Below, piece after piece: positions 15,859-21,210 of a stretch of DNA of 21,210 bases (its first letter is position 1; every line of letters begins with the position of its first letter). The DNA comes from UBA2266 sp964406945 (GTDB lineage: Bacteria > Planctomycetota > Phycisphaerae > Sedimentisphaerales > Anaerobacaceae): assembly GCA_964406945.1 (NCBI GenBank), contig CAYOTO010000053.1, positions 1 through 21,210 of the forward strand, given 5' to 3'. The notes under the pieces are model-generated. The model searched no databases and was not told the DNA's origin. It worked only from the letters and a program-made list of their open reading frames with translations. The translations under genes were made by a program, and so were the position numbers.

Positions 15859-15968
15859 AGCGGCGCGGGCGAGAAGGCTGGGCGCGAGAATCACGCCAAC
15901 CGCGCCTGTGGATGGTGCGGCATTTGACAGTTTTGAGAAAAAGCAGAAATGTCTCGGCCCAGGGGTGG

Positions 15969-17162
15969 TCAGCAGGGTCTTTTGGCGGTTCTTGCCATGA
16001 GCCACAGGGCCGCAAGAGCCGAGACCAGATAACCCGGGACGGCAAAGCGAAGAAGGACCGGCTGGGTGCCGATTCGGTCTGCGACCGGAGTCAGGGCCAT
16101 AAATGCCACCACGGAAACGCCCCATGTTCCGCCTATTATGAATCCCATTCGCCTGCCCAGGTTAGGGCCCTTCGCATGTCGCGCCAGTGTTATCAGCAGT
16201 ATGAATGAGCCCATGGCGGTGAAACCGCAGCCGAAGAGCAGAATGATCGCCGCCGAGAACCTGGTCAGCATCAGGTAAGTAAGAGTCAACGGTCCGGCGA
16301 TGAACAGAGAAACAACAACCAGCTTCATTTCATCCCATCGACGGGCGGCAAAAGCCAGCAATAAGGATCCCGTCGCAGCCCCCAGGCCGAAAACCGTGGA
16401 CGAATAGCCGCCCCACGTAAGAGCAAAACCCAGTTCCTCCAGATGTGTGGGCAGCAGCATGGAGAGGGTCGTCGTTGAGATACCGGCGGGGATGGCAACG
16501 CCCATAATGGGCCAGAACGGTACGCTCTTGTGAGCGTATGCCGGCGGCTCCATTGAATCCACTGCTTCCACTTCGGCGGCGGTCTCAACAGCCATGCGCA
16601 GCCGCGCCAGAATCGCCAGCAAAACAGCCGCCGCCGGAAACAGGGCAATCAGCCAGAGCCCCTTAAGGTCCCATTTCGATACCGCGGCGGCCGATATCGT
16701 GCCCCCGAAGGCAAAGCCAACGTAGCCGCCTACCATAAAAACCGCGGTGCTGATGCTGGATGGAATGTTTTCGAGCCGGTGAACCGCCCGCAGCCCTTCT
16801 GGATGCACCATCGCAATGCCGGCGCCACTGAGACCCGCCAGCCCAACCATCATCCAGATGCCCGCACTGTTTTTTGGCAGCAGCGGAACCGAACACAGCA
16901 CCGCTCCCGTGAGAAGCCCGACGTACAGAAGCACCGGAACGGTCTTTTTCTCCCTGGTATGGCCGGTAACCATCTGAACCAGGTTGCTTGTGAGCAGGAA
17001 CATGGCCACGGCGATCCCGCCTACCGTCAGGCTCATGGAGAACTCGTCGCGCAGCACCGGCAGAACTACCGGCAGCACATTTCCGAACATGTCCGCAACG
17101 AAATGCACCCCCGCGAGCACCAGAAGCTGCAGCCACTGGACTGTTTTGGAATCCTCGTTCAC
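15969..17162 (-). CDS. MFS transporter, Fsr (fosmidomycin resistance)-like
   Basis: A 397-residue protein with about 12 hydrophobic segments in two halves separated by a charged loop (about 188-208, AEVEAVDSMEPPAYAHKS). GVHFVADMFGNVLPVVLP at the N-terminus and GIAMVHPEGLRAV in the first half resemble the FSR branch of the major facilitator superfamily, which exports small molecules such as fosmidomycin. The true substrate is unknown. It starts at GTG, whose GTGA overlaps the stop of the upstream two-TM gene by 4 nt, so the pair is probably translationally coupled. It converges with the sulfatase gene with about 110 nt between stops and no clear terminator there. Confidence 0.85.
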   Translation of the reverse strand: MNEDSKTVQWLQLLVLAGVHFVADMFGNVLPVVLPVLRDEFSMSLTVGGIAVAMFLLTSNLVQMVTGHTREKKTVPVLLYVGLLTGAVLCSVPLLPKNSAGIWMMVGLAGLSGAGIAMVHPEGLRAVHRLENIPSSISTAVFMVGGYVGFAFGGTISAAAVSKWDLKGLWLIALFPAAAVLLAILARLRMAVETAAEVEAVDSMEPPAYAHKSVPFWPIMGVAIPAGISTTTLSMLLPTHLEELGFALTWGGYSSTVFGLGAATGSLLLAFAARRWDEMKLVVVSLFIAGPLTLTYLMLTRFSAAIILLFGCGFTAMGSFILLITLARHAKGPNLGRRMGFIIGGTWGVSVVAFMALTPVADRIGTQPVLLRFAVPGYLVSALAALWLMARTAKRPC

Positions 17163-17578
17163 CCGCTGTGCGACTCCCTCGCAGCGCCGAAGGTCGGCCG
17201 CGGGTCTTGTGTGTCGGCTTCGCGCTCTTCCAGCAGATAGCGGACCCGGCGGCCGAGTATACGATTGTTAGTGGACAGAAGCAATGCGCAGCCTACGAGC
17301 AGAACGGCTGCGCCCGCGGTCATCAGCATTTGCCTGCCCATGTGGTAGCGATCGCGCATTTCGCTCAGAACCGACCTACCCACAATCTGTTCGACCTGGC
17401 TTTTGGGCACATCGGCGAAGTATTCCTCGCCGAGTTTTTCGACTCGACGATTTGCTTCGGCCTGCACCAGCATGATCGTTTCGGCGGTATCCATCTCCGG
17501 ATGGGGATAGAAAGAGAAACCGATGTATGCACCGGCCGCGATCGCAAGACCCGAGATCACAAGAACGCCCCCGAGCAC
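17159..17578 (-). CDS. Small membrane protein with two TM segments, unknown function
   Basis: From the GTG at 17578 the product has 139 residues. A hydrophobic helix at about 2-24 (GGVLVISGLAIAAGAYIGF) is followed by a soluble segment with charged helices (about 30-85) and a second helix at 88-105 (AGAAVLLVGCALLLS). The tail is basic then acidic. No family is recognised. The frame stays open upstream to 17656 and translates sensibly (RTVGSWFSQ), with no ATG, GTG or TTG available. A good AGAGGA lies 8 nt before an in-frame ATT at 17641, so the real protein may be about 21 residues longer with an unusual start. It overlaps the MFS gene by 4 nt, which hints at a shared role. Confidence 0.65.
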   Translation of the reverse strand: MLGGVLVISGLAIAAGAYIGFSFYPHPEMDTAETIMLVQAEANRRVEKLGEEYFADVPKSQVEQIVGRSVLSEMRDRYHMGRQMLMTAGAAVLLVGCALLLSTNNRILGRRVRYLLEEREADTQDPRPTFGAARESHSG

Positions 17579-17709
17579 CTGCGAAAACCAGGAACCTACC
17601 GTGCGTCCGACCGAATCGATATTTGGCTGCCTGCTGTTAATGCTTTTATTCCTCTAGCTTTTGGTCCATCGAACGGCATCAAGATCGTTTGCCGTGTGCA
17701 AACTTCAGT

Positions 17710-18603
17710 CTAAAAATCGAACTTTTTGCCGGTAAGTTGCTCGTAAGCCTCGATATACTTTGCACTGGTCTTTTTCTGGATATCCTCGGGCAGCTCCACG
17801 CCCGGACCGGACTTATCGAAGTTTATCTCTTCGAGGTAATTGCGTACGAATTGCTTGTCGTAGCTTTCCTGGTCGCGGCCGGGTTCGTACTTGTCGGCAG
17901 GCCAGAAACGCGATGAATCCGGCGTCAGCACCTCGTCGATCAGAATAATCGAACCCTCCGGCGTTACTCCCCATTCGAACTTCGTGTCCGCAAGGATTAT
18001 GCCTTTGCTCTCGGCGTATTCGCCGGCTTTGGTGAATATCCCGATGCTCTTATCGCGAACGTAAGAAGCCCTTTCTTCGCCGATGATTTCGGCAGCTTTT
18101 TCGTAGCTGATGTTCTCGTCGTGCTCGCCGAATTCGGCCTTGGTGGCGGGCGTAAAAATGAACTCCGGCAGCTTCGAGCACTGGGTCAGACCAGCGGGCA
18201 GCTTGACTCCGCAAACCTGCTGATTCTGCTGATACTCCTTCCAGCCCGAACCGGCCAGATAGCCCCGAACCACACACTCAATCGGCAGAACTTTGACTTT
18301 TTTGACCAGCATGCTGCGTCCGGCGAGTTGATCGGCGTGATCGCAGAAAGGCTTCGGAAACGTCGCAACATCGTCGCTGATGAAGTGATGCTCGATATCG
18401 GCACCGAGAAAATCGAACCAGAACTTCGATATTTGCGTCAGAACGATGCCTTTGTACGGTATTCCGTTCTTCATGACCACATCGAATGCACTGATGCGGT
18501 CGGTGGCGACGATCAGCATCGTCTGGCCCAGGTCGTAAATATCGCGTACTTTGCCGCGACTTGGATTGGTTCCGGCAATGTTGGTCTGAAGGATCGGCTC
18601 CAT
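17710..18603 (-). CDS. purC: Phosphoribosylaminoimidazole-succinocarboxamide synthase (SAICAR synthetase)
   Basis: This enzyme joins aspartate to CAIR using ATP in purine synthesis. The 297-residue protein shows SRGKVRDIYDLG (15-26) for nucleotide binding, TDRISAFDVVM (34-44), VLPIECVVRGYLAGSGWKEY (105-124), and the signature DTKFEWG (206-212). The length of about 300 matches the longer PurC class rather than the roughly 237-residue E. coli enzyme. AGGA lies about 7 nt before the ATG and a good promoter lies at 18649-18677. It appears to be a single-gene unit; the downstream minus-strand pair is 132 nt away. Confidence 0.96.
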   Translation of the reverse strand: MEPILQTNIAGTNPSRGKVRDIYDLGQTMLIVATDRISAFDVVMKNGIPYKGIVLTQISKFWFDFLGADIEHHFISDDVATFPKPFCDHADQLAGRSMLVKKVKVLPIECVVRGYLAGSGWKEYQQNQQVCGVKLPAGLTQCSKLPEFIFTPATKAEFGEHDENISYEKAAEIIGEERASYVRDKSIGIFTKAGEYAESKGIILADTKFEWGVTPEGSIILIDEVLTPDSSRFWPADKYEPGRDQESYDKQFVRNYLEEINFDKSGPGVELPEDIQKKTSAKYIEAYEQLTGKKFDF

Positions 18604-18648
18604 GTTTAATCCTCATTTTTGATTAGCATTTGGTCGAAAAAGCACCCG

Positions 18649-18677
18649 ATACTAAGGTCGCGATGGTGCTCAGTCAA
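18649..18677 (-). promoter_or_regulatory. Putative purC promoter
   Basis: On the minus strand TTGACT (plus 18672-18677), a 17-bp spacer, and TAGTAT (plus 18649-18654) are seen: 5/6 and 4/6 matches at ideal spacing. The start site would be about 40 nt before the purC ATG. No PurR-like operator was recognised. Confidence 0.5.
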
Positions 18678-18769
18678 TACCTAATTAACCGCGGCGGTGT
18701 TTGCTGATTTTCGCAAGTGGATTACCGGCAAGCGATTTTGCTCTGCCCCCCGGACCTTGGGCGATTCTT

Positions 18770-19203
18770 TCAACCGCCAATGCGGGCATTCACATAATAA
18801 CGTATTTTCCGCCCCACCGCTGCAATTTCGTCGGTCCGGGGCAGGAATTCCAGCAGGTCATTCAGAAAGCGGCTCTCGCTGAAGCGTCTGAGCGTCGCGT
18901 CGAAATTCATGTCGTAAACCCAGCCGAGGTGCACCAGTTTCATGTCATTTACCGTGGTCAGGCTGTGATAATCGCTCTGCCTGGCGGCCAGGACATCATG
19001 CTTTCGAAGGACTTTTACACCCAACGATCCGTGGCAAACGCTTTTTGGCGTCGTAATAAGTTCCGTAATTCACAAATTGCTCGAACCCGCCCACATCGTG
19101 GAACAAGGCCACCGTTTTGGCCAGCAGCGCCCGGGCACCGGACAAATTCAGAGCGTTGATGAGCAAACCAGTCCTGGAATTCGTCATACTGCTGCTGTTG
19201 CAT
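18770..19203 (-). pseudogene. Decayed HD-domain phosphohydrolase-like gene
   Basis: Pieces of one HD-domain protein are spread over three minus-strand frames in the right order. Frame A starts MQQQQYDEFQDWFAH (ATG 19203). Frame B continues ALNLSGARALLAKTVALFHDVGGFEQFVNYGTYYDAK, with the HD pair in FHDVG. Frame C picks up VCHGSLGVKVLRKHDVL, then DMKLVHLGWVYDMNFDATLRRF and LLEFLPRTDEIAAV, ending at 18770. The B-to-C jump is explained by one extra A in AAAAA at about 19046-19050: with four, the text reads DAKSVCHGSLG. Segments are also missing, about 30 residues after WFAH and perhaps 100 between KHDVLAA and the C-terminal part. Frameshifts plus deletions mean real decay, not a single sequencing error. 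The intact family members are probably nucleotide or phosphate-ester hydrolases. Confidence 0.75.
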
Positions 19204-19300
19204 AATTATCCGATCCTTACGATCGACCCCCAGAGCACGCGGACTAACCCGACTAACCGCATTTGCCCAGCGCCAAAAGCGAAAAATTCACATCCCGCAT

Positions 19301-19328
19301 TTCAAAAACCGATTCATCACAGTATAAT
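19301..19328 (+). promoter_or_regulatory. Putative promoter of the cupin gene
   Basis: A perfect TATAAT (19323-19328) is preceded by TTCAAA (19301-19306) with a 16-bp spacer. Transcription would start about 35-40 nt before the ATG at 19373. Confidence 0.5.
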
Positions 19329-19372
19329 TGCCGCAATTTGACAGCAAAAAATTAGTTTCGGAGCGTATCAAG

Positions 19373-19645
19373 ATGCCGAGTATAGAAGATGTAATCGTCC
19401 GCAAGCCCAACGAGCAAGAAGAAAATATGTGCCGGCAATGGCCCCTCTGGAGGTGCGATGTGAGCACTTTTGACTGGGCGTATACCGAAAAGGAAACCTG
19501 TTTGATAGTCGAAGGCAAGGTAACTGTCAGCAGCGGCAAAGGGAGCGTAAGTTTCGGCCCGGGCGATCTGGTAATATTCCCCGAAGACCTCGAATGCACG
19601 TGGCAGGTAATCGAACCGGTAACCAAACACTATAACTTCGGCTGA
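19373..19645 (+). CDS. Small single-domain cupin protein (Cupin_3-like)
   Basis: Ninety residues forming one cupin barrel: WPLWRCDVSTFDWAYTEKETCLIVEGKVTV carries the first cupin motif in shortened form, and FGPGDLVIFPEDLECTWQVIEPVTKHYNFG is the second. The pattern ETCLIVEG and GDLVIFP with a C-terminal KHYNF resembles the DUF861/EutQ/ureidoglycine-aminohydrolase-like cupins. The His pair common in metal cupins is mostly absent, so catalytic activity is uncertain. GGAG about 9 nt upstream of ATG 19373 supports this start; a TTG at 19328 is in frame but overlaps the -10 element. Neighbours do not suggest a pathway. Confidence 0.88.
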   Translation: MPSIEDVIVRKPNEQEENMCRQWPLWRCDVSTFDWAYTEKETCLIVEGKVTVSSGKGSVSFGPGDLVIFPEDLECTWQVIEPVTKHYNFG

Positions 19646-19741
19646 GTCACAGGTTTCGAGCACCCGGTTCGGCTTTGGCAGTATCGTGCAGCTAATTCGG
19701 CGGCAACCACGGATATTCGATTCTTGTTTGAAAGGTTTTAT

Positions 19742-20989
19742 ATGGCTTTCGGCCGTACATGGGTTCTGATTATCAGTATTTTTCTCGCCACGGGGGGTTG
19801 GGGGGCTGAGACCTGGCCGGACCATCACGGGGTCGGGCGGTTAAACAAGTCTTCCGAAACCGGGCTTATGCGACGGTGGCCACAGGGCGGACCTGCGAAG
19901 TTGTGGACCTACTCGGATTGCGGCAAGGGCTACTCGGGGGTGACTATTGCCGAGGGCAGGATCTTTACGGCGGGGGATTTCGGGCGTGAAGAGGTATTGA
20001 CGGCGTTGGATACGGATGGAAAACTGCTGTGGAAGGCGAAGAACGGGAATGCCTGGCGACGATCGAGCCCCGGTTCGCGGGCGACTCCGACGTACAGCGA
20101 AGGCGCGGTCTATCACATGAATCCCACGGGAAGGCTGGCGGCGTATGAGGCAGAATCCGGCAGGGAGCTTTGGGTGGTGGACCTGGATTCGCGTTTCGGT
20201 GTGAGATACGGGATATGGGCCCTTGCGGAAAATGTGATCGTCGAGGGCCAGAAGGTGATCTGTATGCCCGGAGGGGATAAAGGCAGAGTTGTCGCGCTGG
20301 ATAAGCGGACCGGCAAAACAGTGTGGGCTAATACGGAAATAGACGACTATGCGGCGTATTGTTCCGGAACGGTCGTTGATCTGGGGGGGGTGCGGCAGTT
20401 GGTTACGCTGACTCAGAGGCTGGTTGTGGGAGTTGACGTGCGGGACGGTAAGCTCCTGTGGTCGGCTGAATTTCGGCCGAGGTCGCCGCAGAATGCGCTG
20501 ACGCCCGTGGTGCACAACGGGCATGTGTATGTGGCGTGCGGCCATTCGTCGGGTGGAACGCTTTTTGAGCCGGATCTTTCTACGGGAACGGCAAAGACCG
20601 TCTGGCATCGAGAGGACCTGGATGATTGTCACAGCGGGGCGCTGCTCGTTGACGGCAGGCTTTACGGAACATCGTGCCGGGTGGGCGGACGACAGTTCTA
20701 TTGTGTCGATTATATGACGGGTGAGACGATCAAGGTTGACAGGAATATGGGCAAGGTGGGGATTACCTACGCAGACGGGATGATTTATGCGTTGAACCAC
20801 CGCGGGACTATGTCATTGCTTGAGGCGAACCGGGACGGGTTCGAGATTGTCAGTAGTTTCGAGTTGCCGGCAAAGCCCACAAATTCGTATCTGGCTCATC
20901 CGGTGGTCTGCGGAGGGCGGCTGTACGTGCGATGCGACGATGATCTAAATGTGTTCAGTATTCAAAAAAGTGGAGCAGGCCGTAACTGA
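19742..20989 (+). CDS. Exported PQQ-like beta-propeller repeat protein
   Basis: From ATG 19742 (AAAGG 6 nt upstream) the protein has 415 residues. A Sec signal (about 1-22, WVLIISIFLATGGWGA) is followed by a propeller of repeated blades. Each blade has the hallmark G-x-x-x-W strand: GKLLWKAKNG, GRELWVVDLD, GKTVWANTEI, GKLLWSAEF and AKTVWHRED. Such PQQ-like (BamB/WD-like) domains usually act as scaffolds or binding modules and need not bind PQQ; no quinoprotein active-site residues are evident. Proteins of this kind are very abundant in planctomycetes and their roles are mostly unknown. A TTG at 19724 is in frame but lacks an RBS. Its stop overlaps the putative start of the next membrane gene. 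Confidence 0.87.
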   Translation: MAFGRTWVLIISIFLATGGWGAETWPDHHGVGRLNKSSETGLMRRWPQGGPAKLWTYSDCGKGYSGVTIAEGRIFTAGDFGREEVLTALDTDGKLLWKAKNGNAWRRSSPGSRATPTYSEGAVYHMNPTGRLAAYEAESGRELWVVDLDSRFGVRYGIWALAENVIVEGQKVICMPGGDKGRVVALDKRTGKTVWANTEIDDYAAYCSGTVVDLGGVRQLVTLTQRLVVGVDVRDGKLLWSAEFRPRSPQNALTPVVHNGHVYVACGHSSGGTLFEPDLSTGTAKTVWHREDLDDCHSGALLVDGRLYGTSCRVGGRQFYCVDYMTGETIKVDRNMGKVGITYADGMIYALNHRGTMSLLEANRDGFEIVSSFELPAKPTNSYLAHPVVCGGRLYVRCDDDLNVFSIQKSGAGRN

Positions 20990-21210
20990 GACGAATTGAA
21001 TGGGGCGGGTTTATTCTGGCCAGCCTGGTGATCTATGCACTGCTGTCGATTGCTTTCGGTAATTACGTGCAGCCTCTAGTGGTGATGACCCAGCAAGCAA
21101 ATTACTTGATACCCATGGCGATCTCGCTTGGATTCGGGATTGTCTTTGTGACTGCGATAATCCTGGTGATCGTTCCCTGCCTGTATATCATGCAGGAAGA
21201 TATAACTTCT
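20986..21210 (+). CDS. Membrane protein, N-terminal part only
   Basis: The frame is open for 75 codons to the window end and reads RRIEWGGFILASLVIYALL, then a loop with QPLVVMTQQANY, then a second helix IPMAISLGFGIVFVTAIILVIVPCLY. Two TM helices are clear. A stop at 20983-20985 limits the start, and no ATG, GTG or TTG precedes the RRIEW basic N-terminus. The best candidate is CTG 20986, overlapping the previous gene's TGA, with GGAG 10 nt upstream. A later GTG or ATG would cut into the first helix. Family not recognised; likely co-translated with the propeller gene. Confidence 0.6.
   Translation, partial: MRRIEWGGFILASLVIYALLSIAFGNYVQPLVVMTQQANYLIPMAISLGFGIVFVTAIILVIVPCLYIMQEDITS

Noticed and set aside
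15859..15968. Terminator between the convergent sulfatase and MFS genes
   Set aside because: No GC-rich stem followed by a T-tract was found on either strand; termination there may be Rho-dependent or absent.
19705..19714. AACCACGGAT, identical to the first ten bases of the cassette 2 arms
   Set aside because: A single short copy without an inverted partner or a GxxExxY gene; it could be a relic of an excised element but chance cannot be excluded.

Overview
The window looks like a piece of a Planctomycetota chromosome, most likely of the Phycisphaerae type. This is inferred from gene content, not from a marker gene: a prepilin-type N-terminus, a Tat-exported sulfatase, an exported GH51 arabinofuranosidase, a lipid-anchored mutarotase, a PQQ-like propeller protein, a DUF6485 protein, and several stand-alone four-helix-bundle and GxxExxY genes. 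Coding DNA is moderately GC-rich and most genes have AGGA/GGAG-type ribosome binding sites.

Layout. 1-109 (-) is the start of a pseudopilin gene. 604-2028 (+) is a UDP-sugar pyrophosphorylase and 2066-3241 (-) a lipoprotein aldose 1-epimerase with a near-consensus promoter. 3443-3592 (+) encodes a very small exported Pro/Arg-rich peptide. 3904-9423 (+) is a leucine biosynthesis operon, leuA-leuC-leuD-leuB, followed by a DRG/Obg-like GTPase (9881-10867). An exported GH51 enzyme (10941-13346), a divergent GxxExxY protein overlapping a Cys-rich DUF6485 protein, and a strong intrinsic terminator (14118-14147) come next. A Tat sulfatase (14368-15858) then converges on a minus-strand pair, an MFS transporter and a small two-TM protein, preceded by purC (17710-18603). 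18770-19203 (-) holds a decayed HD-domain pseudogene. A cupin (19373-19645), a PQQ-like propeller protein (19742-20989) and the start of a membrane protein close the window.

Two things stand out. First, a short ORF just upstream of leuA (3708-3782) ends in LSLLALLLRL, seven leucines in ten codons. Its last codons and stop form one arm of a perfect hairpin, and a weaker terminator-like hairpin follows before leuA. This has the design of a leucine attenuator. Second, three consecutive spacers of the leu operon (leuC-leuD, leuD-leuB, leuB-GTPase) are each filled by a single-gene cassette of about 445-535 bp. Each is bounded by inverted arms made of short degenerate repeats, starts 3-10 nt after the upstream stop codon, and ends 8-23 nt before the next start. 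The passengers are four-helix-bundle (23S rRNA IVP / bAvd-like), GxxExxY (PD-(D/E)xK-like), and four-helix-bundle again. Each cassette has a different arm sequence. They look like insertion elements that settle in operon spacers without breaking genes, and in RNA they would resemble the IVP-encoding intervening sequences known from 23S rRNA.

Functionally the rest is housekeeping (leucine and purine synthesis, nucleotide sugars, a ribosome-associated GTPase) mixed with plant or algal polysaccharide use: arabinofuranosidase, sulfatase, and a mutarotase for released sugars.
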